From an uncultured Rhodospirillales bacterium (GTDB taxonomy: Bacteria; Pseudomonadota; Alphaproteobacteria; Acetobacterales; Acetobacteraceae): 12,973 nucleotides of DNA. This document shows, one piece after another, positions 1 to 6,961 of this stretch. Made by a program: the position numbers and the translations under genes. Positions within the stretch are counted from its first letter, which is position 1. Each line of letters starts with the position of its first letter. Location: the NCBI GenBank assembly GCA_903844785.1, contig CAIMVB010000229.1, positions 1 to 12,973 on the forward strand. Direction: 5' to 3'. The notes beneath the pieces are model-generated. The model did no database searches and was not told where the DNA came from. It worked only from the letters and a program-made list of their open reading frames with translations.

Positions 1-107
1 CCTATGTGCCGACGGGCATGTATTACCAGCCTACCGCCTATCGCCGGAACCTGACCGGTATGCTGAAGGGCCAGCCGCCGCTGTTCTGGAATATCCGGCG
101 CGCTTAA
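1..107 (+). CDS. C-terminal end of a probable family-5 (peptide/nickel type) ABC transporter substrate-binding protein, partial
   Basis: Only the last 34 codons are present, in the frame with codons beginning at position 3, ending in TAA at 105-107. The visible tail contains the strings [15 protein letters not shown] and FWNIRRA. This resembles the C-terminus of periplasmic DppA/OppA-like (SBP_bac_5) proteins of alphaproteobacteria, where a segment of the form Q-P-T-A-Y-R-x-x-L-T-G is followed by a Trp-Asn-(V/I)-Arg ending. These proteins bind peptides, nickel or other small solutes in the periplasm and hand them to an ABC importer. The rest of the gene and any permease genes lie outside the window, so the substrate cannot be judged. 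It is followed after 79 nt by glmM, with no obvious terminator between. The assignment rests on a short tail and is moderate. Confidence 0.6.
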   Translation, partial: YVPTGMYYQPTAYRRNLTGMLKGQPPLFWNIRRA

Positions 108-124
108 TCCGAACCCTGCGCCGC

Positions 125-174
125 GCCTGGGCTTGCCGGGCGCGGCCGGGTTTCACCCGAAGCCGGCAAGGGGC
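125..174 (+). promoter_or_regulatory. Candidate stem-loop in the glmM leader covering the SD-like sequence
   Basis: CTTGCCGG at 132-139 is perfectly complementary to CCGGCAAG at 163-170. GCC at 125-127 can extend the stem with GGC at 172-174 across a small internal loop. A smaller hairpin, CGGG at 147-150 with CCCG at 156-159 around a five-base loop, is nested inside. The 3' arm includes the start of AAGGGG (168-173), the only purine-rich SD-like stretch before the glmM ATG at 187. Pairing would therefore mask it. There is no T-run after the stem, so it does not look like an intrinsic terminator. In GC-rich DNA such pairings can occur by chance. Confidence 0.35.
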
Positions 175-186
175 TATAAGCCGGGC

Positions 187-1554
187 ATGACCGAAGCACC
201 CCCGACCCGCCGGCTTTTCGGCACTGATGGCATTCGCGGCAAGGCCAATGCCGCGCCGATGGATGCCGCCACCGCACTCAGGCTTGGCCAAGCGGCAGGC
301 AGCTATTTCAACCGCGGCAATCACCGCCATCGCGTGGTGATCGGAAAGGATACGCGGCTTTCCGGCTATATGCTGGAACCGGCTTTGACCGCAGGCTTTA
401 TCGGCGCGGGGATGGATGTCGTGCTGGTCGGGCCTTTGCCCACACCGGCGATTGCGCTTCTGACGCGTTCGCTGCGCGCGGATTTGGGGGTGATGATCAG
501 CGCGTCTCACAACCCATACGAAGATAACGGCATTAAGCTGTTCGGCCCGGATGGGCTGAAGCTGACCGATGACCAGGAAGCCGAGATCGAAGCACTTATG
601 GCTGGCGATCTGGCGGCTTCCCTGGTGCCGCCGCCGAGGCTTGGGCGCGCCAGCCGGCTGGAAGATGCGCCGGGGCGCTATATTGAAGCCGCCAAGGCGT
701 CCTTCCCGCGCGGGCAGACTCTGGATGGGCTCCGCATTGTCGTGGATTGCGCCCATGGCGCGGGCTATCGCGTCGCGCCCACCGTGCTCTGGGAATTGGG
801 GGCCGAGGTGATCCCCATCGGCGTCGCGCCTGATGGCTTTAATATCAATAAGGCGGTGGGGTCCACCGCGCCTGCGGCCCTTGCGACTTTGGTGCGGGAA
901 CGCCGTGCTGATCTTGGCATTGCCTTGGATGGCGATGCGGACCGCGTGGTGCTGGTGGATGAAGCCGGGCAGGTGGTGGATGGGGATCAGATCCTGGCCC
1001 TGATCGCGCGTTCTTGGCATGCGCAAGGCCGGCTGACCGGTGGCGCGGTGGTGGCCACCGTCATGTCCAATATGGGGTTGGAACGCTTCCTCTCGGCGCG
1101 CGGCCTTGGCTTGCTCCGCACCGCCGTGGGTGATCGCTATGTCGGAGAAAGGATGCGCGAAGCCGGCTGCAATCTGGGCGGTGAGCAATCCGGCCATATG
1201 ATCATGCCGGAATTCGGCACCACCGGGGATGGGCTGATCGCCGCGCTACAAGTCCTTTCAGTGCTGGTTGAGGAAAAGCGCCCGGCCAGTGAGGTGCTGC
1301 GCTGCTTCGCGCCCTTGCCACAGCGCCTGGTGAATGTGCGCTATGCCGGAGCCTCACCACTGACGAAGCCCGTGGTGGCTCAAGCAATTGCGGCGGAAGA
1401 AGCAGCGCTTGGCGCGCGCGGGCGCGTGCTGATCCGCGCCAGCGGCACCGAACCCGTGATCCGCGTGATGGCGGAAGCCGAGGAAGAAACCCTGGTCGAA
1501 GGCGTGGTTGGGCGGCTTGCTGATCTGATCAAAGCCGAGGCGCGCGTGGCATGA
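187..1554 (+). CDS. glmM: Phosphoglucosamine mutase GlmM
   Basis: GlmM interconverts glucosamine-6-phosphate and glucosamine-1-phosphate in the cytoplasm, the step that commits amino sugar to UDP-GlcNAc for peptidoglycan and lipopolysaccharide. The 455-residue product matches the usual family length (about 445-455). It opens with the N-terminal signature FGTDGIRG (residues 11-18). The active-site loop ISASHNP has the phosphoserine at S107. The Mg-binding loop DGDADR is at 248-253, the sugar-binding GEQSGH at 332-337, and the phosphate-binding [10 protein letters not shown] at 417-426. All four alpha-D-phosphohexomutase domains are therefore represented. ATG at 187 is chosen because it puts the FGTDGIRG motif about ten residues from the N-terminus, as in the family. 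An in-frame TTG at 133 would add 18 residues of low-complexity sequence. The stop overlaps the thiD start by 4 nt (ATGA), so the two are very likely cotranscribed and translationally coupled. Confidence 0.97.
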   Translation: MTEAPPTRRLFGTDGIRGKANAAPMDAATALRLGQAAGSYFNRGNHRHRVVIGKDTRLSGYMLEPALTAGFIGAGMDVVLVGPLPTPAIALLTRSLRADLGVMISASHNPYEDNGIKLFGPDGLKLTDDQEAEIEALMAGDLAASLVPPPRLGRASRLEDAPGRYIEAAKASFPRGQTLDGLRIVVDCAHGAGYRVAPTVLWELGAEVIPIGVAPDGFNINKAVGSTAPAALATLVRERRADLGIALDGDADRVVLVDEAGQVVDGDQILALIARSWHAQGRLTGGAVVATVMSNMGLERFLSARGLGLLRTAVGDRYVGERMREAGCNLGGEQSGHMIMPEFGTTGDGLIAALQVLSVLVEEKRPASEVLRCFAPLPQRLVNVRYAGASPLTKPVVAQAIAAEEAALGARGRVLIRASGTEPVIRVMAEAEEETLVEGVVGRLADLIKAEARVA

Positions 1555-2369
1555 AGGGGCGCGTGCTGATCATCGCGGGGTCCGATTCCGGGGGCGGGGC
1601 GGGCATTCAGGCGGATCTCAAGGCCGTGACCGCGCTGGGTGCTTTTGGCATGACGGCGATCACGGCGCTGACGGCGCAGAATACGCTTGGCGTGCATGGT
1701 GTGCTGCCGGTACCGCTGGATTTTTTGCGTCAGCAGATCGCCGTGGTGATGGATGATCTGGGCGCGGACGCGATCAAGACCGGCATGTTGGCCGATAGCG
1801 CCACCATTGAAGCGGTATGCGATGAAATCGCCGCCCGCGCGCCAGGCGTGCCGCTGGTGGCGGACCCGGTGATGGTCGCCAAGGGCGGGCACCCTTTGCT
1901 GGTGCCGCAAGCCGCCGAGACACTGAAGCGCCGCCTTTTACCAATCGCTTCCGTGCTGACGCCCAATCTGCCGGAGGCCGAGGCGCTGTGCGGCTTTGCC
2001 ATTGCCGATGTCGGCGCCATGCATCAGGCAGCCAAGGCGCTGCTGGCGCTGGGGGCCAAGGCTGTGCTGCTGAAAGGCGGGCATTTGCCGGGCGATGAGG
2101 TGGTGGATCTGCTCGCCACCGGCACACGCATGGAAATCTTCCGCGACCGGCGCATCCAAACTCGCCATACCCATGGCACGGGCTGCACGCTGGCGAGTGC
2201 GGTGGCGGCGGGCTTGGCGCAGGGGCTTTCGCTGCGGGACTCCGTGATCCGCGCCCGAACCTATGTCCGCGCGGCCATTGCAGCGGCGCCGGGCTTTGGT
2301 GCCGGGCATGGGCCTTTGGACCATGGCGTGACATGCGATCCGGGTGTTTTGCGCGAGAATAAGCTGTAA
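1551..2369 (+). CDS. thiD: Hydroxymethylpyrimidine/phosphomethylpyrimidine kinase ThiD
   Basis: ThiD phosphorylates hydroxymethylpyrimidine (HMP) and then HMP-phosphate to HMP-pyrophosphate, which ThiE joins to the thiazole unit in thiamine synthesis. The 272-residue ribokinase-fold protein begins with the nucleotide/substrate-binding stretch [17 protein letters not shown] (residues 8-24). It has the TALTAQNT segment with Q43 (substrate contact in characterised ThiD), the [11 protein letters not shown] segment (about 103-113), LTPNLPEAE (136-144), and the anion-hole motif HGTGCT at 208-213 with catalytic C212. The start ATG lies inside the glmM stop (ATGA). A GAGG at 1537-1540 inside the end of glmM can serve as its SD. 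No thiamine (THI-box) riboswitch is seen immediately upstream, as expected for a gene embedded behind glmM. No other thi gene is in the window. A pyridoxal kinase paralogue is possible in this fold, but the HGTGCT and QNT motifs favour ThiD. Confidence 0.95.
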   Translation: MKGRVLIIAGSDSGGGAGIQADLKAVTALGAFGMTAITALTAQNTLGVHGVLPVPLDFLRQQIAVVMDDLGADAIKTGMLADSATIEAVCDEIAARAPGVPLVADPVMVAKGGHPLLVPQAAETLKRRLLPIASVLTPNLPEAEALCGFAIADVGAMHQAAKALLALGAKAVLLKGGHLPGDEVVDLLATGTRMEIFRDRRIQTRHTHGTGCTLASAVAAGLAQGLSLRDSVIRARTYVRAAIAAAPGFGAGHGPLDHGVTCDPGVLRENKL

Positions 2370-2419
2370 CCGCGGCCTTCTTCAGGATTTGTTAATCATT
2401 TCCAGCGCAGTTTCGCCCC

Positions 2420-3982
2420 ATGGCGATCAATATGAGTGCCACCCTCATGGCGGGTTTGTTTGGCCAACAAGGCCAGACTTCGCTGACGCTCCCCTTCGGT
2501 AACACCGCCCAGGTGGCGAGTGCGGGTGATGCTGTTGTTGCCCTACGCCGCGTGATGAAAGCGGGTGAGGAAGCGAAAGGGCTTGAGCGGGAGAAGAAAG
2601 ACCCCGTTACGCTGACCGCGCTGGCGCAGTTTCGCAAAGCGCTGGAAAGCGCGCCGAGTTTGGATAAGGCGCTGACCGATCCGCGGGTATTGAAAGTGCT
2701 GATGCCGGCACTTGGCTTGCCTGATCAGGTTGGCAATCCGGGGCTTGTGAAGCGGGCATTGCTTTCCGACCCCAATGATCCGAAGGGCATCGCCGCGCAA
2801 CTTGGCACGACTTGGAAAAGTGCCGCCGCAACGCTCAATTTGAAAGCAACCACCACGCCCAAGACCGCAGCCTTTCAAGGCCTTGCGGATAGTGTCACCA
2901 CGGCGATCGCCGCGATGCTGCGCCCTGGTGAGGCCGCCAGCATGACGCGCGCGAAGCTTGAAGTGAATGACGCGGCCACCCGGGCCTTGGCGATGATGCT
3001 GAAGGGTGAGCCGGCAGATTTTGATCTTCCAACCGCCGCGCGTGATGCACTCAAGGAAATGGCCAAGCAGTCCCGCAACGGCGCCTTTGATGCGGCGCTA
3101 CAGCAGGTGGATGCTGGGCTGCTGGCGCTTGATCAGGCGACAGGCATTACAGCGGCGGATTTGAAAAAAGGGCGCGCGGCCCTGATGGAAGCGGGCATTT
3201 CGCTGGAACAATTGCGCCGCAATGCATCCGGTGTTGTGACGCGCATTGAAGCCTTGGTGGCATTGGATACACCGGATCGGCCGGCGATGAGCGCTGCCTT
3301 CAAGGCGCGCATTGATGCCTTGCATAAGGATGGTGTGGACAAGAACGTCAATTTCCCACTGGAAGTTGCATCGGCGCTCGCGAGCCGCCGCCTGAGCGTG
3401 GCGACCAACGCTTCGGAAGTGAGCGAAGCGGTCAGTTTGATCAGCCGTTCGAGCCAGGTATTGAGCAGCCGGGATGGAAGGGTTTCGGCTTTGGCAGCAT
3501 CGGCTAATCCCGTGCCGCGGATTTCCCGGACGGAGGCGGTGAAGATCACCGAGGCGATGAAGGCGATAAGCCCGTTGGGTAGCCTTGCTGATCCGAAGAT
3601 GATCGATATTCTCATCAATGGTTATACGAAATACGAATACCGAACGGGGCTGAGTGAAGCCAACCCCGGCATGGCGGACGCGATGTATTTCATCGAAAAC
3701 GCCAAGGATGCGAAAAGCACTTATAATGTCCTGGGAAATAGGGTGCTGCGCCGCGTTGTGATGGGTGCGCTTGGCCTGCCGGATCAGATTGCGATTCAGC
3801 CTGTTGAAACCCAGGCGCGCGCAGTGCAGGCGCGGTTGAAGTTATCTGACCTACAAAATCCGGATAAAATACGCGCCCTGGCTGAACGCTATCTGATGGC
3901 TGAAGCGGATAAGGCTGCGGCAAATGCGGGCACCACGAGTGATCCTTTTGCGTTGATCGCGGGGCTTTCCATTCGCGTATAG
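2420..3982 (+). CDS. DUF1217 domain protein with two domain copies (flagellum-associated family)
   Basis: The 520-residue, probably cytoplasmic protein has no signal peptide or membrane segment. Two stretches resemble DUF1217 (PF06748), a family of unknown biochemistry often found in alphaproteobacterial flagellar clusters. Unit 1 covers about residues 68-140 (RVLKVLMPALGLPDQ, then LLSDPNDPKGIAAQL). Unit 2 covers about 420-495 (RVLRRVVMGALGLPDQ, then LQNPDKIRALAERYL). ALGLPDQ occurs identically at 97-103 and 450-456. The roughly 280 residues between them are predicted helical, rich in Ala/Ser/Arg, and match nothing I recognise. The N-terminus (GLFGQQGQ) is Gly/Gln-rich. Start ATG at 2420 lacks a clear SD; ATG at 2432 is an alternative that would remove four residues. 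It begins 50 nt after thiD on the same strand and no flagellar gene is near. Codons look less GC-biased than in glmM and thiD. The domain call is fairly confident; the role is inferred. Confidence 0.75.
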   Translation: MAINMSATLMAGLFGQQGQTSLTLPFGNTAQVASAGDAVVALRRVMKAGEEAKGLEREKKDPVTLTALAQFRKALESAPSLDKALTDPRVLKVLMPALGLPDQVGNPGLVKRALLSDPNDPKGIAAQLGTTWKSAAATLNLKATTTPKTAAFQGLADSVTTAIAAMLRPGEAASMTRAKLEVNDAATRALAMMLKGEPADFDLPTAARDALKEMAKQSRNGAFDAALQQVDAGLLALDQATGITAADLKKGRAALMEAGISLEQLRRNASGVVTRIEALVALDTPDRPAMSAAFKARIDALHKDGVDKNVNFPLEVASALASRRLSVATNASEVSEAVSLISRSSQVLSSRDGRVSALAASANPVPRISRTEAVKITEAMKAISPLGSLADPKMIDILINGYTKYEYRTGLSEANPGMADAMYFIENAKDAKSTYNVLGNRVLRRVVMGALGLPDQIAIQPVETQARAVQARLKLSDLQNPDKIRALAERYLMAEADKAAANAGTTSDPFALIAGLSIRV

Positions 3983-4043
3983 AAATCTGATTTTCTTGCG
4001 TGGGCCGAGGGTTACATCGGCTGTTCATTCAAAAAGATGATAG

Positions 4044-4096
4044 GCACCGCTGAAGCCTGGCAGGCGACGGGCCGCGATTTGCGGTGCTGATGCACC
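4044..4096 (+). promoter_or_regulatory. Candidate alternative-pairing leader structure upstream of the PhzF-family gene
   Basis: The 133-nt gap between the DUF1217 gene and the PhzF-family gene holds three complementary arms. Arm 1, GCACCGC at 4044-4050, is perfectly complementary to arm 2, GCGGTGC at 4081-4087. Part of arm 2 (GGTGC, 4083-4087) is also complementary to arm 3, GCACC at 4092-4096, with a TGAT loop between. Arm 2 can pair with only one partner at a time. A short hairpin, GCCT-GGC-AGGC at 4055-4065, lies inside the larger loop. The start codon follows at 4116 with no clear SD. A separate weak 5-bp hairpin (GCCGA 4004-4008 with TCGGC 4017-4021) lies closer to the upstream stop. 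The mutually exclusive geometry is visible; any regulatory role is inference. Confidence 0.3.
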
Positions 4097-4115
4097 CGTT
4101 CTATGTCGCGCCATC

Positions 4116-4904
4116 ATGAAGCTTCCCCTTTTCCAGATTGATGCCTTCACCGCGCGCCCTTTCGCCGGCAACCCCGCCGCCGTGGTGCCGCTGGACGCAC
4201 CCCTGCCTGATGATGTGATGCAGGCCATGGCGGCCGAGCATAACCTTTCCGAAACCGCTTTCGTGCTGCGTGAGAGCGCCGATTGGCGGCTCCGCTGGTT
4301 CACACCCAAGGCCGAGGTTGAGATGTGCGGCCATGCGACGCTCGCCACCGCTTATGTGCTGGCGCGGGAATTAGGACAAAGGCCGCCCTTTACCTTCCAC
4401 ACGCTTTCGGGGCCCTTGGTGGTGGAAGCCGGTGGCCCGCGCTTCATTCTGGATTTCCCGGCGCGGCTTTCGGAAGCCGCCACACCGCCTGCGGGCCTTG
4501 CCGCGGCGCTTGGCGCTGCGCCGCGCGAAGTGCACCGCGCGCGGGATTGGATTTGCGTTATGCAAAGCCCGGAAGAAGTCGCCGCACTCACGCCTAATCA
4601 TGCGGCGCTGGCCGCGTTGCCGGGCACAGAACGCGTGATTGTGACCGCGGCGGGGGGCGATGGGGTGGATATCACCTCACGCTTTTTCGCGGTGAAGGTT
4701 GGCGTGCCGGAAGACCCCGTGACGGGCACCGCGCATGTGCAATTGGTGCCCTTCTGGGCGGCGCGGCTTGGGCGCAAAAGCTTGGTTTGCCGCCAGGCCA
4801 GCGCGCGCGGTGGCACATTATGGTGCGAATGGCGCGGAGACCGTGTGCGGATGGCAGGCGATGCGGTGCTTTACGCCAAGGGCGAAATCCATTTGCCGGG
4901 GTAA
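4116..4904 (+). CDS. PhzF family isomerase-like protein
   Basis: This 262-residue protein belongs to the PhzF/DapF-like fold, whose members catalyse metal-free proton shifts; PhzF itself isomerises DHHA in phenazine synthesis. The N-terminal half begins with QIDAFTARPFAGNPAAVV (residues 7-24), followed by the catalytic-Glu motif NLSETAFV with E46 and the MCGHATLA motif at 70-77. The second half carries GVPEDPVTGTAH at 196-207 and QASARGG near 227-233. These motifs are the family hallmarks and are complete. The length is at the short end of the family (about 260-300). No other phenazine gene is present, so it is most likely one of the many PhzF-like enzymes of unknown substrate rather than part of a phenazine pathway. 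The ATG at 4116 fits the family N-terminus exactly, although no SD is visible. It is preceded by a structured-looking leader and followed after 112 nt by the host-attachment gene. Confidence 0.9.
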   Translation: MKLPLFQIDAFTARPFAGNPAAVVPLDAPLPDDVMQAMAAEHNLSETAFVLRESADWRLRWFTPKAEVEMCGHATLATAYVLARELGQRPPFTFHTLSGPLVVEAGGPRFILDFPARLSEAATPPAGLAAALGAAPREVHRARDWICVMQSPEEVAALTPNHAALAALPGTERVIVTAAGGDGVDITSRFFAVKVGVPEDPVTGTAHVQLVPFWAARLGRKSLVCRQASARGGTLWCEWRGDRVRMAGDAVLYAKGEIHLPG

Positions 4905-5001
4905 GTGCGGCCTGACGCCAAGGTGATGGCAGCAGCATCCCCACTTGATGGGGCGCAAGAAAGCCTCTGCCACCCGGGCGCAAAAACGCGGCTCTTCATC
5001 G

Positions 5002-5008
5002 AAGGAGA
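5002..5008 (+). promoter_or_regulatory. Strong ribosome binding site of the host-attachment gene
   Basis: AAGGAGA, a near-perfect anti-SD match, ends 8 nt before the ATG at 5017. It fixes the start there rather than at the TTG at 4945 that opens the same frame. It is the strongest SD in the window. Confidence 0.85.
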
Positions 5009-5016
5009 GACCGCCG

Positions 5017-5502
5017 ATGCCCCAACCCCAAGCCAAGCCCATTCCCCCGCGTTGCTGGTATCTGCTGGCCAATGGCAGCCGCGCCCAGGCTTATGTGAAG
5101 CGCGCTGAGGATTCAGGCTATGATCAGGTGCGTACCTGGGATGCGCCGGAAGCGCGCATGAAGGATTCGGAACTGGGGGAAGACAAACCTGGCCGTGCCT
5201 TCGCCGCCGGCGGCAGCGTCAGGCGGAGCGGCATTGAACTTGATGGCAAGGATGACAGCCCGAAGGAACACGCCAAGCGTGATTTTCTGGAATCCCTTGC
5301 GGATGATCTGGCCGCCGCGCTGGCCGAAAAGCAGATGGATAGCATCGCGATCATCGCCCCGGCGCCGGTTGCCCATGCCATTGTTGAAAACCTGCCCGGC
5401 CCGGCCCGCAAGGCGTTGAGCGGGGAGGAGCATCACGACCTGACCAGCCTGCCGCATGGCGAAATCTTCGCACGGCTGGATGCCTTCCGGCATCGCATGT
5501 GA
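5017..5502 (+). CDS. Host attachment family protein (PF10116-type)
   Basis: This 161-residue soluble protein matches the pattern of the 'protein required for attachment to host cells' family. It has a beta-strand with WYLLANGSRAQAYV (residues 14-27), a central DKPGRAF (56-62) followed by a glycine-rich turn, and a helix around 85-104 with acidic and basic residues. A hydrophobic strand IAIIAPAPVAHAI follows (110-122), then a closing DLTSLPHGEI (141-150). In the family the last parts read like L-x-x-A-P-x-x-(L/H) and D-L-T-x-x-P. The family resembles archaeal eRF1 domain-2-like proteins; its name comes from a plant-associated bacterium and the molecular role is not established. No signal peptide is present, so it is probably cytoplasmic. 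The start is set by the AAGGAGA SD. It is followed after 43 nt by a small membrane protein. The family call is fairly confident; an adhesion role should not be assumed. Confidence 0.85.
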   Translation: MPQPQAKPIPPRCWYLLANGSRAQAYVKRAEDSGYDQVRTWDAPEARMKDSELGEDKPGRAFAAGGSVRRSGIELDGKDDSPKEHAKRDFLESLADDLAAALAEKQMDSIAIIAPAPVAHAIVENLPGPARKALSGEEHHDLTSLPHGEIFARLDAFRHRM

Positions 5503-5507
5503 AAGGC

Positions 5508-5536
5508 TTGACCTTGGGCGGGGCCGTACCCCATGT
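5508..5536 (+). promoter_or_regulatory. Weak candidate promoter for the small membrane protein
   Basis: TTGACC at 5508-5513 matches five of six bases of the sigma-70 -35 consensus. A -10 at 17-nt spacing would be CCATGT (5531-5536), which is poor. A more A/T-rich stretch (CTTATA, 5537-5542) is too far downstream. A start a few bases after this would lie almost at the ATG at 5546, giving a nearly leaderless transcript. That would fit the lack of any SD. It is low confidence because the -10 is weak. Confidence 0.25.
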
Positions 5537-5545
5537 CTTATACCC

Positions 5546-5860
5546 ATGAGCGACAAACGCCCGCCCATCATCATTGACATGACGCCCGAGGGTGAGTTCC
5601 GCGACCCACCGCCGCCCCCGGCGCCGCGCGGTTTTCAACGCGTTTTGGCGCGGCTTGGCGGCGTTGCCATGCTCGTGGCGCTAGGCGCGGGTGGCTTGCT
5701 GATGGCGGCCGTGGCGCTTCTCGCCATTGGGGTTTTGCTGCCGATCATGCTTGCGGCGGGGGCCATTGGCGCCACCATCCTATGGTGGCGGCTGCGCAAG
5801 GCCCGCGCGCGGGGTGAGAGTGCTTTCATCATCACCCGCTTTGATCGGCGGGACGGTTAG
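5546..5860 (+). CDS. Small two-helix membrane protein of unknown function
   Basis: I do not recognise this 104-residue protein. The N-terminal 35 residues are polar, with PPIII near the start and a proline run at 21-25. Two hydrophobic helices follow, about residues 38-58 (GVAMLVALGAGG then LLMAAVALLA) and 60-80 (IGVLLPIMLAAGAIG then ATILWW). They are separated by only a very short turn, so the protein is probably a membrane hairpin. A basic stretch (RLRKARARG, 82-90) and a short tail with FIITRFDRRDG complete it. By the positive-inside rule the C-terminus, and therefore also the N-terminus, would be cytoplasmic. The ATG at 5546 is preferred because it follows the end of the host-attachment gene and avoids upstream overlap; an open frame continues back into that gene. 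It converges with the LLM monooxygenase gene, with only 4 nt between stops. The coding call is supported by clear TM helices and codon bias; the function is unknown. Confidence 0.7.
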   Translation: MSDKRPPIIIDMTPEGEFRDPPPPPAPRGFQRVLARLGGVAMLVALGAGGLLMAAVALLAIGVLLPIMLAAGAIGATILWWRLRKARARGESAFIITRFDRRDG

Positions 5861-5864
5861 CGCC

Positions 5865-6920
5865 TTATTCTGCCGCCAACGCCGGCGCCACTTCGCCCTT
5901 CATGCCGAAGGCTTCCGCGAGCAGCGTATAGGAACGCCGCCTTGCTTGCGCGTCATGGCAATGGGTGATCACGGCAAATTCCGAAATACCACCATGCGCG
6001 GCTGAAAGCGCTTCAAGCTTGGCGCGCACCTGTTCCGGCGTGCCGACCATGGCCTGGGCGCGGATTTGCTCAAGCCGCGCCAATTCTAGATCGGAATAGG
6101 GATAGGCTTCGGCTTCTTCCACACTGGGCAAGGGCAGGAACATGCCGCGGTCGCGCTTGAGGCGCCATAATTCGCGGGAACGGAACAGGCGCCGTGCCTC
6201 GGCTTCCGTATCGGCGACCAGGCAGAATACGCCAAGGGCGGGATAGGGCGCGGCGAGGCGCGCAGGCATATCGGGCTTGGGCTGGAAGCTTTGGCGATAG
6301 ACCTCAATCACCTGTTCGCTGCCGCCGCCATCGGAAAAGAAATGCGCGAAGCAATAAGGCAGGCCGAAATAGCCGGCGACCTGCGCGCCGTAATCGGAAC
6401 TGCCCAGCACCCACATTTGCGGGCGCGTGGTTGTCACGGGCTGGGCGATGATGCTGGCGAAGGGGTGGCCTTCCGGCAGCCCATCGCCATGCCAACCCAG
6501 GATTTCCATGATCTGATTCGGGAAGCGTTCCGCCGCCCGTGCCGCATCCGGGTTCAGCGCGAAGGCGGTGCGGCCATCAGAACCCGGCGCGCGGCCAACG
6601 CCCAGATCAACCCGGCCATGGGCGATGGCTTCCAGCATGCGGAATTGTTCCGCCACTTTCAGCGCGCTGTAATGCGGCAGCATGATGCCGGCGGAACCGA
6701 TGCGGATGCGGCTGGTGGTGGCGCCAATGGCGGCCAGCAGCACTTCCGGCGCGCTGCCCGCATGCGATGCGCTATTGTGATGTTCGGCGCACCAGTAGCG
6801 GTTGAAGCCCAAAGCCTCCACATGGCGGGCAAGGGCCAGGGTTTCCTGCACCGCCGCCGCCGGGCTGCGGCCAGAGGCGACCGAGGATTGATCAAGGACG
6901 GAAAGGATGAAGCCGGACAT
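5865..6920 (-). CDS. LLM-class flavin-dependent oxidoreductase (luciferase-family group 1 type)
   Basis: This 351-residue protein has the bacterial-luciferase-like TIM-barrel pattern; such enzymes use FMNH2 and O2 to oxidise small substrates in the cytoplasm. The N-terminal strand (SVLDQSSVASG) is followed by RYWCAEHHN (residues 41-49), SAPEVLLAAIGA, then RIRIGSAGIMLPHYSALKVAEQF (two pieces, 71-93). HGRVDLGVGRAPGSD follows at 101-115. This succession is typical of the 'luciferase family oxidoreductase, group 1' subgroup, often annotated MsnO8-like. WVLGSSD near 170 and VGTPEQVRAKL near 292 are further family marks. The length is normal (about 330-350). The start ATG at 6920 gives the family N-terminus; no strong SD is visible. 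The gene is divergent from the guanine-deaminase-like gene with only 41 nt between starts, and converges tail-to-tail with the small membrane protein gene. The substrate is not predictable from sequence. Confidence 0.92.
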   Translation of the reverse strand: MSGFILSVLDQSSVASGRSPAAAVQETLALARHVEALGFNRYWCAEHHNSASHAGSAPEVLLAAIGATTSRIRIGSAGIMLPHYSALKVAEQFRMLEAIAHGRVDLGVGRAPGSDGRTAFALNPDAARAAERFPNQIMEILGWHGDGLPEGHPFASIIAQPVTTTRPQMWVLGSSDYGAQVAGYFGLPYCFAHFFSDGGGSEQVIEVYRQSFQPKPDMPARLAAPYPALGVFCLVADTEAEARRLFRSRELWRLKRDRGMFLPLPSVEEAEAYPYSDLELARLEQIRAQAMVGTPEQVRAKLEALSAAHGGISEFAVITHCHDAQARRRSYTLLAEAFGMKGEVAPALAAE

Positions 6921-6961
6921 GGGAACAAGGTTAGCGCAAATCGCGCCTGGGGCAAAAGCTG

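Noticed and set aside
133..186. Upstream TTG start for glmM
   Set aside because: It would add 18 residues unlike any GlmM N-terminus. ATG at 187 places FGTDGIRG where the family has it.
31..1197. Long open frame on the minus strand opposite glmM (388 codons)
   Set aside because: It lies wholly opposite glmM, gives a His/Arg-rich, low-complexity translation with no motifs, and is typical of antisense open frames in high-GC DNA.
1774..2334. Minus-strand open frame opposite thiD
   Set aside because: The translation is rich in Pro, His and Arg without domain features; thiD on the plus strand is complete and certain.
4116..4904. Part of a phenazine biosynthesis cluster
   Set aside because: Only a PhzF-like protein is present. 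The family is broad and no phzA/B/D/E/G relatives flank it.
4939..4953. CCCCA/TGGGG hairpin after the PhzF gene as an intrinsic terminator
   Set aside because: The stem is only 5 bp and is not followed by a T-run; the sequence continues GC-rich.
4945..5016. Extended N-terminus of the host-attachment protein from a TTG
   Set aside because: The near-perfect SD AAGGAGA sits just before ATG 5017, and the extension is basic low-complexity sequence not seen in the family.
5456..5545. Longer N-terminus of the small membrane protein overlapping the host-attachment gene
   Set aside because: The extension would be translated from out-of-frame coding sequence of the previous gene. ATG 5546 gives a natural polar head followed by two helices.
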